In this document: positions 47,047 to 55,843 of the stretch, piece after piece | Layout of the letters: every line of letters begins with the position of its first letter | Position numbering within the stretch: position 1 is the first letter of the stretch | NCBI GenBank assembly: GCA_025965895.1 | Contig: JAOPWC010000123.1 | Span: 1-64,000, forward strand | Origin: Mycobacterium sp. | Lineage (GTDB): Bacteria > Actinomycetota > Actinomycetes > Mycobacteriales > Mycobacteriaceae | Length of the DNA: 64,000 nt | Direction of reading: 5' to 3' | The notes under the pieces: model-generated | Told to the model about the DNA's origin: nothing | The model's input: the letters and a program-made list of their open reading frames with translations, nothing else | The model's database searches: none | Position numbers and translations under genes: made by a program

Positions 47047-48078
47047 TCACCTGCGGCCTAACACGTCCCCTATATACATCGCAACCGCAGCGACACTAGC
47101 GATAGTTCCCGGATAGTCCATTCGAGTGGGACCCAACACACCCATCCCGCCGTATACCGTTCCCGGAGCGCCGTAGGTCGTGGCGACCACCGACGTACCT
47201 GCCATCTCCTCGACCTCGGTCTCGTGGCCGATGCGCACGGTCACCTTGCCCGCGTCCTGCTGGGCGGCCAACAGCCGCAACACCACGACCTGCTCTTCGA
47301 GCGCCTCGAGAATCGAACGCAGAGAACCGCCGAAGTCGGCGGTGTTGCGGGTCAGGTTCGCGGTACCGCCGAGCAGCAACCGTTCTTCGGCGTGCTCGAC
47401 CAGCGACTCCAGCAGCACGGTCGCCGAGCGCCCGACAGCGTCGCCGAGTGTGCCGCCCAGGCCCATCTGCGCGGCCAGGTCGGCGACGGCGGCCGAGGCC
47501 GCCGAGAGCCGCTTGCCGTCCAGCGCCTGGCTGAGCATGTCCCTCAACTGACCGAGCTGGTGCTCGTTGATCACGTCGCCGAGCTCGACGACGCGCTGGT
47601 CCACCCGACCTGAATCGGTGATCACGACCAGCAGCAGCCGCGCCGGCGTCAGCGCGACCACCTCCAGGTGGCGCACGGTGGACGCGGACAGGGTCGGGTA
47701 CTGCACGACGGCGACCTGCCGGGTGAGCTGCGCGAGTAGTCGCACTGCGCGGCGCAGCACATCGTCGAGATCGACGCCCGATTCGAGGAAGCTGTGAATG
47801 GCGCGGCGCTCGGCCGTCGAGAGTGGCTTGATGTCATCGAGACGGTCGACGAACTCGCGGTAGCCCTTCTCGGTCGGCACCCGGCCGGAGCTGGTGTGCG
47901 GCTGGGCAATGTAGCCCTCGGCCTCCAGGACCGCCATGTCGTTGCGGATCGTGGCGCTGGACACCCCGAGGTTATACCGCTCCACCAACGACTTCGACCC
48001 GATCGGTTCCTTCGTGGCAACGAAGTCGGCGACGATGGCGCGCAGCACCTCGAAACGACGGTCTTCGGCATTTCCCAC
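47047..48078 (-). CDS. hrcA: Heat-inducible repressor HrcA
   Basis: A 343-residue repressor of heat-shock genes, which needs GroEL to fold and binds CIRCE elements. The N-terminal winged helix ([38 protein letters not shown]) and a long GAF-like domain are present. GTG 48078 gives the same length as the M. tuberculosis protein; a GTG 12 nt earlier is possible. No CIRCE inverted repeat was seen upstream, so this copy is probably not self-regulated that way. Confidence 0.93.
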   Translation of the reverse strand: MGNAEDRRFEVLRAIVADFVATKEPIGSKSLVERYNLGVSSATIRNDMAVLEAEGYIAQPHTSSGRVPTEKGYREFVDRLDDIKPLSTAERRAIHSFLESGVDLDDVLRRAVRLLAQLTRQVAVVQYPTLSASTVRHLEVVALTPARLLLVVITDSGRVDQRVVELGDVINEHQLGQLRDMLSQALDGKRLSAASAAVADLAAQMGLGGTLGDAVGRSATVLLESLVEHAEERLLLGGTANLTRNTADFGGSLRSILEALEEQVVVLRLLAAQQDAGKVTVRIGHETEVEEMAGTSVVATTYGAPGTVYGGMGVLGPTRMDYPGTIASVAAVAMYIGDVLGRR

Positions 48079-48247
48079 CAGTCGCCTCACTCCCTTGTCG
48101 CTTCGCTTCTGCCCACCGGACTCCGGACCGGTTCCATTTTACGGTGATCAGCTGGGCCGATACACCCTCGGCACCGTGACGTATGGCATTTCAAGCCGCG
48201 GCGACTACCCTTTTCGGGCATGGTGACCGGCGGATGATTTACCCGAG

Positions 48248-48562
48248 ATGATTTTCAAAGGCGTCCGCGACGGCAAGCCGTACCCCGACCACGGCCTGTC
48301 CTATCGAGACTGGTCACAGATTCCGCCGCGTCAGATTCGCCTCGACGAGTTGGTCACGACGACAACCGTGTTGGCGTTGGACCGGCTGCTCTCGGAGGAC
48401 TCCACCTTCTACGGCGACCTGTTCCCCCACGCCGTCAAGTGGAGGGGCGTCGTGTACCTCGAGGACGGCCTGCACCGTGCGGTGCGCGCGGCGCTGCGCA
48501 ACAGGGTGGTGCTGCATGCGCGGCTCTTCGACATGGACGCGCTGCTGCCGCAAACGACGTAG
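48248..48562 (+). CDS. Conserved hypothetical protein (Rv2375-like)
   Basis: A 104-residue cytoplasmic protein conserved beside hrcA in mycobacteria. Visible segments are MIFKGVRDGKPYPDHGLSYR, QIRLDELVTTTTVLALDRLL and WRGVVYLEDGLHRAVRAALR. The sequence is soluble with a mixed helix/strand pattern; a relation to toxin-antitoxin proteins has been suggested for such small proteins but is not shown here. It is divergent from hrcA by about 170 bp. Confidence 0.7.
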   Translation: MIFKGVRDGKPYPDHGLSYRDWSQIPPRQIRLDELVTTTTVLALDRLLSEDSTFYGDLFPHAVKWRGVVYLEDGLHRAVRAALRNRVVLHARLFDMDALLPQTT

Positions 48563-48574
48563 CGCCGGGCTGCC

Positions 48575-48601
48575 CGTCACATTCTCGCGATCTCCCGGGT
48601 C
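48575..48601 (+). promoter_or_regulatory. ECF41-type promoter
   Basis: CGTCACA (48575-48581) and GGTC (48598-48601) are 16 bp apart. The published ECF41 consensus is TGTCACA-N16-CGTC, so six of seven -35 and three of four -10 positions match. It lies 50 bp upstream of the decarboxylase gene whose neighbour encodes an ECF41 sigma factor. Confidence 0.65.
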
Positions 48602-48605
48602 GGCT

Positions 48606-48641
48606 TTGTGAGACCACGACAGGTTGTGAGACCACGACAGG
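48606..48641 (+). repeat. 18-bp tandem repeat in the leader
   Basis: Two exact copies of TTGTGAGACCACGACAGG (48606-48623 and 48624-48641) lie directly before the decarboxylase start at 48651. The end of the second copy plus the next bases form the AGGAGG ribosome-binding site. The first copy carries a second, unused AGG. Confidence 0.85.
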
Positions 48642-48650
48642 AGGTTTTCG

Positions 48651-49235
48651 ATGGCACGTCTCGACACGGTGTCCGACCGCGGCGCCCCACTGGCCACAAA
48701 GATCGCGTACTTCTTCACCAAACGGCGCTTAGTGCAGATGACCGGCCGCGCACCTGCGACAATGCTCGAGCCACTGAAGGTGTACGCGCATATTCCCAAG
48801 CTGCTGAAGGGATACGGGCGCCTCGAGCAGGCGGTGGCCGGGCTCGATCTGCTCGACCGGCGGCACCGGGCGCTGGCCGAGCTGAAAGCGGCGACAACCG
48901 TCCGGTGCGAGTACTGCATCGACCTTGGCTCGCAGATCGCCCGCGGCTGGGGCCTGAGCGACGACGAGTTGCTGGCATTGCCGAATTTCCGTGACGCCGC
49001 GTGCTTCTCTGATCTCGACAAGCTGGTCCTTGAGTACGCGAGCGCGATGAGTGGTACCCCGGTGGAGGTCAGCGACGAGCTGTTCGGGGCTTTGCAACGC
49101 CATTTCGACACCCCACAGCTGGTCGAGCTGACCCACGTGGTCGCGCTGGAAAACCTGCGGGCCCGGTTCAACCTTGCTCTGGGCATCGGTGCGGCCGGGT
49201 TCAGCGAGGGCGCGGTGTGCGCGCTACCGGACTGA
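48651..49235 (+). CDS. Carboxymuconolactone decarboxylase-family protein, ECF41 partner
   Basis: A 194-residue protein of the carboxymuconolactone decarboxylase/AhpD superfamily. The active-site motif CEYCIDLGSQIARGW (CxxC, then downstream helix) suggests disulfide redox or hydroperoxide activity. Genes for ECF41 sigma factors are usually paired with an oxidoreductase, epimerase or decarboxylase of this type, as here: the sigma gene overlaps its end by 19 nt. A promoter of ECF41 type lies upstream, so the pair is probably self-activated. The substrate is unknown. Confidence 0.85.
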   Translation: MARLDTVSDRGAPLATKIAYFFTKRRLVQMTGRAPATMLEPLKVYAHIPKLLKGYGRLEQAVAGLDLLDRRHRALAELKAATTVRCEYCIDLGSQIARGWGLSDDELLALPNFRDAACFSDLDKLVLEYASAMSGTPVEVSDELFGALQRHFDTPQLVELTHVVALENLRARFNLALGIGAAGFSEGAVCALPD

Positions 49236-50095
49236 CAGCCCGATTCGAGCAGGAGCGGCCGCAGCTGAAGGCCGTCGCGTACCGGATGCTTGGAACGCTC
49301 ACCGATGCCGAGGACGCGGTTCAGGAGGCGTGGATCCGGCTGAACCGCGCCGACGCCGAGGATGTCGACAACCTCGGTGCCTGGTTGACCACGGTGGTGG
49401 CACGGATCTGTCTGAACATGCTGCGGTCCCGCCGCGCCAGGCAGGACGAGGGACTCGTCGCTCAGATCCCGGATCCGATCGTCGACCCGGTCGGTGAGTC
49501 CGACCCCGAGCATCAGTCGCTGCTGGCGGACTCTGTGGGCCTTGCCCTGTTCGTCGTGCTGGACACGCTGCCGCCCCCGGAGCGGCTGGCGTTCGTGCTG
49601 CACGACGTGTTCGCGATGCCGTTCGACGAGATCGCGCCGATCGTGGAGCGCTCTGCCGAGGCCACCCGCCAACTCGCCAGCCGCGCGCGCCGGCGCATCC
49701 AGTCCGCGCATCCGACGCCCGACGGCGACATGTCGGCCCAGCGCTCGGTGGTCGACGCGTTCTTCACCGCCGGCCGCAGCGGTGATTTCGACCGGCTGGT
49801 CGCGCTGCTGCATCCCGAGGTGGAGCTGCGCGGCGACTTCGGTCCGGGCCGTACGGTCTCGGCTCGCGGCCCGTCGGCGGTGGCAAAGCTGGCCGGGACG
49901 TACGCCGCGATGGACGCCGAGGTGCAGCCGGCCGCGGTCAACGGGGCTGCGGGGGCCGTCGTCCTGCGGGCGGGGCGGCCCATGTCCATCATGGGATTTC
50001 TGGTCATGGCCGAAAAGGTGAAGGCCATCGACGTCTTGGCCGACCCGGACCGCATCGCCCGGTTGGATCTCGCCGCGATCCTGGATCCCAGCTAA
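49217..50095 (+). CDS. ECF41-family RNA polymerase sigma factor
   Basis: A 292-residue extracytoplasmic-function sigma factor of the ECF41 group (SigJ-like). Sigma-2 spans RMLGTLTDAEDAVQEAWIRL, sigma-4 RLAFVLHDVFAMPFDEIAPI with EATRQLASRARRR. It carries the extra C-terminal SnoaL/NTF2-like domain (FTAGRSGDFDRLVALLHPEV) that acts as an internal anti-sigma module; the NPDKL-type motif appears as ADPDRIARL. The start GTG overlaps the decarboxylase by 19 nt, so they are co-expressed. The inducing signal is unknown. Its stop overlaps that of hemW. Confidence 0.9.
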   Translation: MRATGLTARFEQERPQLKAVAYRMLGTLTDAEDAVQEAWIRLNRADAEDVDNLGAWLTTVVARICLNMLRSRRARQDEGLVAQIPDPIVDPVGESDPEHQSLLADSVGLALFVVLDTLPPPERLAFVLHDVFAMPFDEIAPIVERSAEATRQLASRARRRIQSAHPTPDGDMSAQRSVVDAFFTAGRSGDFDRLVALLHPEVELRGDFGPGRTVSARGPSAVAKLAGTYAAMDAEVQPAAVNGAAGAVVLRAGRPMSIMGFLVMAEKVKAIDVLADPDRIARLDLAAILDPS

Positions 50096-51300
50096 TCGTC
50101 GAGCAGGGTGCGCACCACCGCGTCGGCCAGCAGGCGGCCGCGGTCGGTGAGCACCAGCCGGTCGCCGTCGCGGTTCAGCAGTCCGTCGGAGATCGCGACG
50201 TCGGCACGCCGACGTTCTGTTTCGGTCAGGACAGCGGATGGCAGGCCACCGTGCAGCCGCAGCCCGAGCATGACCCCCTCGGTGTGCGCCTCGGCCGCGC
50301 CAAGCTGTTCGAGATCAGCGACCGGCAGGGTCCCGGTGGCGAGCTGCTGCGCATAAGCATTGGGATGCTTGATGTTCCACCACCGCGTCGAGCCGACGTA
50401 TCCGTGCGCGCCCGGTCCGGCACCCCACCATTCGCCGCCGCCCCAGTAGCCGAGGTTGTGGCGGCACTCCCCGCCGGGACGGCTCCAGTTCGACACCTCG
50501 TACCAGTCGAAGCCGTTCTGCGACAGCCGCGCGTCGAGCATCTCGTAGCGGCGTGCCAGCACGTCATCGTCGGGCTTGGCGATCTCGCCACGCCGCACCC
50601 GGCGGGCCAGCGCGGTGCCGTCCTCGACGACCAACGCGTATGCGGAGACATGGTCGACGCCCGCGCCGACCGCCGCGTCGACCGAGCGCAGCAGGTCGTC
50701 GTCGGTCTCGCCCGGCGTGCCGTAGATCAGGTCGAGGTTGACGTGGCGGAAGCCCGCGGCGAGCGCCTCCCGCGCCGCGGCAACCGAACGCCCCGGCGAA
50801 TGCACCCGGTCGAGAACCGCCAGCACCCGCGGCGCCGCCGACTGCATGCCGAGTGACAGCCGGGTGTACCCGGCCGACAGCAGCGCGTCGAACAACTCCG
50901 GCGATGTCGACTCGGGGTTCGCCTCGGTGGTGACCTCGGCGCCGTCTGCAAGCCCGAACGTGTGGCGCACCGCATCGAGCACCGCGGCCAGCCGGTGGCC
51001 CCCGAGGAGCGACGGGGTGCCGCCGCCGACGAACACCGTGTCGGGGATCGGAGCCGCTCGGCCGCCGACATCGGACTCCGGCGGGCTGTTCAAGTGCGAC
51101 GCGGCCAGCGACAGTTCGGCGCGCAGCGCGGCAAGCCAGCCGTCGGGGTTGGCCCCGCCGAGTTCGGCCGGGGTGTAGGTGTTGAAGTCGCAGTAGCCGC
51201 AGCGTGTCGCGCAGAACGGCACGTGCACATATACGCCGAACCGCCGACCCGGCGTCGTCGCGAGGCCGGGCAGGGTGGCGCAACCCGCGCTGACCGTCAT
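50092..51300 (-). CDS. hemW: Radical SAM protein HemW (heme chaperone)
   Basis: A 402-residue radical SAM protein of the HemN-like group, now seen as a heme carrier rather than a coproporphyrinogen oxidase. The cluster-binding motif CATRCGYC is followed by DFNTYTPAELGG. SAM-binding residues (GGGTPSLLGG, EANPES) and the family C-terminal wing domain are present. The ATG at 51300 is chosen; the frame is open far upstream but conservation starts here. It overlaps the sigma factor stop by 4 nt and is divergent from the sirA leader region. Confidence 0.88.
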   Translation of the reverse strand: MTVSAGCATLPGLATTPGRRFGVYVHVPFCATRCGYCDFNTYTPAELGGANPDGWLAALRAELSLAASHLNSPPESDVGGRAAPIPDTVFVGGGTPSLLGGHRLAAVLDAVRHTFGLADGAEVTTEANPESTSPELFDALLSAGYTRLSLGMQSAAPRVLAVLDRVHSPGRSVAAAREALAAGFRHVNLDLIYGTPGETDDDLLRSVDAAVGAGVDHVSAYALVVEDGTALARRVRRGEIAKPDDDVLARRYEMLDARLSQNGFDWYEVSNWSRPGGECRHNLGYWGGGEWWGAGPGAHGYVGSTRWWNIKHPNAYAQQLATGTLPVADLEQLGAAEAHTEGVMLGLRLHGGLPSAVLTETERRRADVAISDGLLNRDGDRLVLTDRGRLLADAVVRTLLDD

Positions 51301-51336
51301 AACAGCAAGTCTCCCAGAGCGCTGCCGGTGACTTTT

Positions 51337-51349
51337 GCTCACGGTGAGC
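51337..51349 (+). promoter_or_regulatory. Short palindrome upstream of the sirA leader
   Basis: GCTCAC-G-GTGAGC is a perfect 6-bp inverted repeat about 17 nt before the -10-like TAGGGT (51366-51371). It could be an operator for the sulfur-assimilation regulator, but no match to a known consensus was recognised. Confidence 0.35.
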
Positions 51350-51381
51350 GCAAGTTTGACCCGGTTAGGGTACCTGTCGGC

Positions 51382-51498
51382 GTGCGTGGCAGAATGGTGG
51401 TCGTGACCGCCGCCCGTAGCTCTGCAACCCGCGTCTCGCTGGTGGCGCGGCGGCATGTCGACTTCAAGCGCGTGTGCAGCTGTTGCTGTCTGGCTTGA
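51382..51498 (+). CDS. Polycysteine leader peptide of the sirA operon
   Basis: A short open frame of 38 residues from GTG 51382 (34 from ATG 51394) ends VCSCCCLA and stops at 51498, with four Cys codons clustered just before the end (UGC AGC UGU UGC UGU). The -10-like TAGGGT lies 10 nt before the GTG, so the transcript is leaderless or nearly so. Leaderless polycysteine ORFs of this kind have been described in mycobacteria as cysteine-responsive attenuators: stalling at Cys codons when charged tRNA-Cys is low opens the downstream operon. SirA starts 117 nt after the stop. Confidence 0.8.
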   Translation: MRGRMVVVTAARSSATRVSLVARRHVDFKRVCSCCCLA

Positions 51499-51615
51499 TG
51501 TCGTAGACCTGCCCACCTGTACTTTCAGCTGGCCGCCGGATCTGCGCCGCCGGATCAGCCGCCGGTGGTATTGCGCGGTCCAAAGGCCGGCTCTGACGAG
51601 GAGCATGACCGCCCC

Positions 51616-53286
51616 ATGACACAGCCCCGTCCGCCGAAGCGGCCCCGCGGCGAAGGCCAATGGGCGCTCGGCTACCGCGAGCCGCTCAACGCCAACGAGC
51701 AGAGTAAGAAGGACGATCACCCGCTCAACGTGCGGGAACGCATCGAGAACATCTACGCCCGCCGCGGCTTCGACAGCATCGACAAAAGCGACCTCCGTGG
51801 CCGGATGCGCTGGTGGGGCCTGTACACCCAGCGCGAACAGGGCTACGACGGCACGTGGACCGGCGACGAGAACATCGACGTGTTGGAAGCCCGGTACTTC
51901 ATGATGCGGGTCCGTTGCGATGGTGGGGCGCTGTCCACCGCGGCGTTGCGCACGCTGGGCGAGATCTCCACCCAGTTCGCACGCGACACCGCGGACATCT
52001 CAGACCGCGAAAACCTGCAGATGCACTGGATCGAGGTGGAGAACGTCCCCGAGATCTGGCAGAGGCTGGAGGCGGTCGGCCTGCAGACCACCGAGGCGTG
52101 CGGCGACTGCCCGCGCGTGGTGCTGGGCTCCCCGCTGGCCGGCGAATCGATCGACGAGGTGCTCGATCCCACGTGGGCGATCGAGGAGATCGTGCGCCGC
52201 TACATCGGCAAGAAGGAATACGCGAATCTCCCGCGCAAGTACAAGACCGCGATCTCGGGCCTGCAGGATGTCTGCCACGAGGTCAACGACGTCGCGTTCA
52301 TCGGTGTCGTGCATCCCGAACACGGCCCGGGTCTGGATGTGTGGGTCGGCGGGGGCCTGTCGACGAACCCGATGCTGGGCCAGCGCCTGGGTGCCTGGGT
52401 GCCACTTGAGGACGTGCCCGATGTCTGGGAGAGCATCACCTCGGTGTTCCGGGACTACGGATACCGCCGGCTGCGGTCGAAGGCACGGTTGAAGTTCCTG
52501 ATCAAGGATTGGGGCGTTGAGAAGTTCAGGGAAGTCCTCGAACAGGAGTACCTGAAGCGGCCGCTGATCGACGGCCCGGCTCCCCAACGGGTGATTCACC
52601 CGATCGACCATGTCGGCGTGCAGCGGTTGAGGAACGGGAAGAACGCCGTCGGTGTCGCGCCGATTGCCGGCAGGGTGTCCGGCACGATCCTGACCAAGGT
52701 CGCGGACCTGGCTGTCAAGGTCGGCTCCGACCGGATCCGGTTCACGCCGTACCAGAAGCTCATCATCCTCGACGTGCCGGACGAGCACGTCGATGACCTT
52801 GTCGCCGCCCTCGATGCGTTGGGCCTGCCGTCCACGCCGTCACATTGGCGGCGAAACCTCATGGCCTGCACCGGCATCGAGTTCTGCAAGCTGTCCTTCG
52901 CCGAAACCCGCAAACGCTCTCAGGTGCTGGTGCCCGAGCTGGAGCGCCGGCTCGACGACATCAACGCCCAGCTCGACGTGCCGATCACCGTGAACATCAA
53001 CGGCTGCCCCAACTCGTGCGCGCGCATTCAGGTCGCCGACATCGGATTCAAGGGCCAGATGGTGGACGACGGCCACGGCGCTTCGGTGGAGGGCTTCCAG
53101 GTACACCTGGGCGGAAGCCTTGGCCTCGATAGTGGCTTCGGCCGCAAGCTGCGCCAGCACAAGGTGGTGTCCGCCGAACTCGGCGACTACATCGAGCGGG
53201 TGGTGCGCAATTTCGTGAAACAAAGAAGCGAAGGCGAGCGTTTCGCGTCCTGGGCCCTCCGAGCGGATGAGGCAGACCTGCGATGA
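51616..53286 (+). CDS. sirA: Ferredoxin-sulfite reductase SirA
   Basis: A 556-residue siroheme/[4Fe-4S] enzyme that reduces sulfite to sulfide in cysteine synthesis. The cluster cysteines are in ACTGIEFCKLSFAETRK (C-x5-C) and NGCPNSCARIQ (C-x3-C). The sulfite-binding YTQREQGYDGTW and EACGDCPRVVLGS regions are present, the latter with the Cys of the Tyr-Cys bond known in the M. tuberculosis enzyme. The ATG at 51616 has GAGGAG 12 nt upstream. It heads sirA-cysH-chelatase, with the 3' end coupled to a 13-codon frame. Confidence 0.95.
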   Translation: MTQPRPPKRPRGEGQWALGYREPLNANEQSKKDDHPLNVRERIENIYARRGFDSIDKSDLRGRMRWWGLYTQREQGYDGTWTGDENIDVLEARYFMMRVRCDGGALSTAALRTLGEISTQFARDTADISDRENLQMHWIEVENVPEIWQRLEAVGLQTTEACGDCPRVVLGSPLAGESIDEVLDPTWAIEEIVRRYIGKKEYANLPRKYKTAISGLQDVCHEVNDVAFIGVVHPEHGPGLDVWVGGGLSTNPMLGQRLGAWVPLEDVPDVWESITSVFRDYGYRRLRSKARLKFLIKDWGVEKFREVLEQEYLKRPLIDGPAPQRVIHPIDHVGVQRLRNGKNAVGVAPIAGRVSGTILTKVADLAVKVGSDRIRFTPYQKLIILDVPDEHVDDLVAALDALGLPSTPSHWRRNLMACTGIEFCKLSFAETRKRSQVLVPELERRLDDINAQLDVPITVNINGCPNSCARIQVADIGFKGQMVDDGHGASVEGFQVHLGGSLGLDSGFGRKLRQHKVVSAELGDYIERVVRNFVKQRSEGERFASWALRADEADLR

Positions 53287-53324
53287 GCGCCAGTGAACAG
53301 AGTGCGAAAGGCAGAGTGCGGTAG
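53283..53324 (+). CDS. 13-codon ORF bridging sirA and cysH
   Basis: ATG 53283 overlaps the sirA stop (ATGA) and opens a frame reading MSASEQSAKGRVR, stopping at 53324, 4 nt before the cysH ATG. It may simply carry ribosomes from sirA to cysH by coupling. Its peptide has no recognisable function, and it may not be translated at all. Confidence 0.35.
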   Translation: MSASEQSAKGRVR

Positions 53325-53328
53325 ACCC

Positions 53329-54054
53329 ATGAGCGACGTGCGCGAAGAGGATCAGACCCGGACGACGGAGAGTGACCTGCGGGAACTGGTGGCCCGCGGC
53401 GCCGCCGAGCTTGACGGGGCCGACGCGATCGACCTGCTGCGGTGGGCAGACGATAATTTCGGCGCGAATTATGTCGTTGCGTCGAACATGCAGGACGCCG
53501 TGTTGATCGACCTGGTCGCGAAGGTTCGTCCCGGTGTCGACGTGTTGTTCTTGGACACCGGCTACCACTTTGTCGAAACGATCGGCACCCGGGACGCCGT
53601 CGCAGCGGTGTACGACGTCAACGTCGTCAACGTCACTCCCGAGCACACCGTCGACCAACAGGACCGGCTCAGGGGCAAGAACCTCTTCGCCCGCGAGCCC
53701 AACGAATGCTGTCGCATGCGAAAGGTCTTACCCTTGGGCAAAGCGTTGCGCGGCTACTCCGCCTGGGTCACCGGTCTGCGCCGGGTGGAGGCGCCGACGC
53801 GCGCCAAGGCACCGTTCATCACTTTCGACGAGGCGTTCGGGCTGGTGAAGATCAACCCGCTGGCCGCCTGGACGGACGAGGACATGCAGGACTACATCGA
53901 AGCCCATGGCGTCTTGGTGAATGCGCTTGTCTACGAAGGCTATCCGTCGATCGGCTGCGCCCCGTGCACCGCGAAGCCAGAACCGGGCTCGGACCCACGC
54001 AGCGGTCGGTGGCAGGGCCTCGCGAAGACCGAATGCGGGTTGCATTCGTCGTGA
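53329..54054 (+). CDS. cysH: Adenylylsulfate (APS) reductase CysH
   Basis: A thioredoxin-dependent reductase that turns APS into sulfite, 241 residues. The [4Fe-4S] cluster cysteines (ECCRMRK and GCAPCTA) mark it as an APS, not PAPS, reductase. The P-loop-like VVASNMQDAVLIDLVAKVRP, SGVDVLFLDTGYHF-type region and the catalytic C-terminal KTECGLH are present. The ATG at 53329 is used; an in-frame start at 53293 is less likely. Its TGA overlaps the chelatase GTG, so the genes are coupled. Confidence 0.95.
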   Translation: MSDVREEDQTRTTESDLRELVARGAAELDGADAIDLLRWADDNFGANYVVASNMQDAVLIDLVAKVRPGVDVLFLDTGYHFVETIGTRDAVAAVYDVNVVNVTPEHTVDQQDRLRGKNLFAREPNECCRMRKVLPLGKALRGYSAWVTGLRRVEAPTRAKAPFITFDEAFGLVKINPLAAWTDEDMQDYIEAHGVLVNALVYEGYPSIGCAPCTAKPEPGSDPRSGRWQGLAKTECGLHSS

Positions 54055-54761
54055 CCGCGCTGGTCGTCGCCGCACACGGCAGCGTTGATCCGCGCTCGCC
54101 GGCCAACGCCCACGCTGTCGCGGACGGGATCCGTCGGTTGCGCCCGCAGCTGGACGTGCGGGTCGGGTTCTGCGAGAAATCTGAGCCGAACCTGCCCGAG
54201 GTGCTGGCCGGGCTGCGCGAAGACGCTGTGCTCGCGCCGCTTCTGTTGGCCGACGCGTTTCACGCCCGGGTGGACATCCCGGGGATGATCGCCGAGTCGG
54301 GCGCGGACCGAGTGCATCAGGCGGATGTTCTTGGCGAAGATCCGCGGCTGCTGGCCGTGCTGCACCAACGCGTGAGGTGGCTGGGTGTGTCGCAGCACGA
54401 CCGGAACGTTGGCGTCGTAGTCGTCGCGGTCGGCTCGTCGTCGGAAATGGTCAACGTCCGCACACGAGGGGTGGCACCCGCTGCGGCCGCCGGCACCCGG
54501 TGGGCTGGCGCGGTGACCGCGTTCGCGACCGGTCCGCGGCCGACGCTCGACGAGGCCGCGCAGTATCTTCGCCGCCGCGGCGCCACGCGACTGGTGATAG
54601 CGCCGTGGTTCTTGGCCCCGGGCCGCCTGACCGATCGTGTCGCGTGCTACGCCGGCGACAACGGCATTGCGATGGCAGCGCCCCTTGGCGCGCACCGGCT
54701 GGTCGCGCTCACTGTGCTTGATCGGTTCGACAGCTCGATCGCCGAGCGGGCAGCGGCCTAG
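54051..54761 (+). CDS. CbiX-like chelatase (sirohydrochlorin ferrochelatase-type)
   Basis: A 236-residue chelatase, probably inserting iron into sirohydrochlorin to make the siroheme that SirA needs. The N-terminal ALVVAAHGSVDPRSPANAHA has the catalytic His of the CbiX family, and the second half repeats the fold (VVVAVGSSSEMVNVRTRGVA) so both lobes are in one chain. The GTG at 54051 overlaps the cysH stop. Its place after sirA-cysH fits a siroheme supply role. The gene ends 10 bp from the convergent cysA. Confidence 0.85.
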   Translation: MTALVVAAHGSVDPRSPANAHAVADGIRRLRPQLDVRVGFCEKSEPNLPEVLAGLREDAVLAPLLLADAFHARVDIPGMIAESGADRVHQADVLGEDPRLLAVLHQRVRWLGVSQHDRNVGVVVVAVGSSSEMVNVRTRGVAPAAAAGTRWAGAVTAFATGPRPTLDEAAQYLRRRGATRLVIAPWFLAPGRLTDRVACYAGDNGIAMAAPLGAHRLVALTVLDRFDSSIAERAAA

Positions 54762-54771
54762 GGCCGTACAT

Positions 54772-55824
54772 CTACAAGGGCGCCGGCGACGTGACCGCCC
54801 TGTCGGCATACGGCACCTGTGATTCGCCGCCGATGAGCGGCACCCGTGTAACGCGCACGAACACTGTGTCACCTTCTTTCAGACCCAGGGCCTCCGCGTC
54901 ACCGCGGGTAATCTGCGCGGTGAAGGGGGCACCGGTGGGTGCGGCGGTCAACTCCACGCGAACCTCGAATCCGAGGTAGACGATGCGATCGATGGTGGCC
55001 CGCAGCACGCCGGTGGATTCAGCTGTCCCGTCACCGGCCGCGATGGCCATCTCCGGGTTGCGGCCCACCCGGATGTCGTGGGGCCGCACCAGGATGCCGT
55101 TGAGCGCGGAAACCGCACCCAGAAAGGACATCACAAACCCGTTGGTCGGGCTGTCGTAGACTTCCGTCGGCGATCCGACCTGCTCTATGCGTCCCTTGTT
55201 GAGCACCGCGATCCGGTCGGACACGTCCAATGCCTCCGACTGGTCGTGGGTGACCAGCACGGTGGTCACATGCACCTCGTCGTGCAGGCGGCGCAGCCAC
55301 GCGCGCAGGTCTTCGCGCACCTTGGCATCGAGCGCACCGAACGGTTCGTCGAGAAGCAACACCTGGGGATCAACCGCCAGCGCGCGGGCTAGCGCCATGC
55401 GCTGACGCTGGCCACCGGAAAGCTGGGCGGGATAACGGCTCTGGAAACCGCTGAGCCCCACCGTCTCCAGCAGGTTGTCAACCTTCTCGTTGATCTCCGT
55501 TTTGGGCCGCTTGCGTATCTTCAGCCCGAACGCCACGTTGTCACGTACCGTCAGGTGCTTGAACGCCGCGTAGTGCTGAAAGACGAAACCGATGCCGCGC
55601 CGCTGCGGCGGGACACGCGTCACGTCCTGTCCGTTGATCGTGATGGTGCCGGTGTCGGGTTCGTCGAGTCCGGCGATCGCGCGCAGCAGGGTTGACTTGC
55701 CCGACCCGCTCGGGCCGAGAAGCGCGGTAAGGGAACCCGCCGCGACCGTGAAGTCGATGTTGTCGAGCGCGGCGAAGTTGCCGTAGCGCTTGTTGACGCC
55801 ACGGAGCCTGATCGCGTCTGTCAT
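54772..55824 (-). CDS. cysA: Sulfate ABC transporter ATPase CysA
   Basis: The ATP-hydrolysing subunit of the sulfate/thiosulfate importer, 350 residues. Walker [10 protein letters not shown], signature [17 protein letters not shown] and Walker [12 protein letters not shown] are intact. A regulatory TOBE-like C-terminal domain follows ([20 protein letters not shown]). The ATG at 55824 (MTDAIRLRG) is preferred over an open frame to 55875. It is the last gene of subI-cysT-cysW-cysA; 19 bp separate it from cysW. Confidence 0.95.
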   Translation of the reverse strand: MTDAIRLRGVNKRYGNFAALDNIDFTVAAGSLTALLGPSGSGKSTLLRAIAGLDEPDTGTITINGQDVTRVPPQRRGIGFVFQHYAAFKHLTVRDNVAFGLKIRKRPKTEINEKVDNLLETVGLSGFQSRYPAQLSGGQRQRMALARALAVDPQVLLLDEPFGALDAKVREDLRAWLRRLHDEVHVTTVLVTHDQSEALDVSDRIAVLNKGRIEQVGSPTEVYDSPTNGFVMSFLGAVSALNGILVRPHDIRVGRNPEMAIAAGDGTAESTGVLRATIDRIVYLGFEVRVELTAAPTGAPFTAQITRGDAEALGLKEGDTVFVRVTRVPLIGGESQVPYADRAVTSPAPL

Positions 55825-55843
55825 CTGAGTCTCCCTGCCGCCC

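Noticed and set aside
48091..48247. Possible CIRCE element upstream of hrcA
   Set aside because: The inverted repeat TTAGCACTC-N9-GAGTGCTAA was looked for and is absent.
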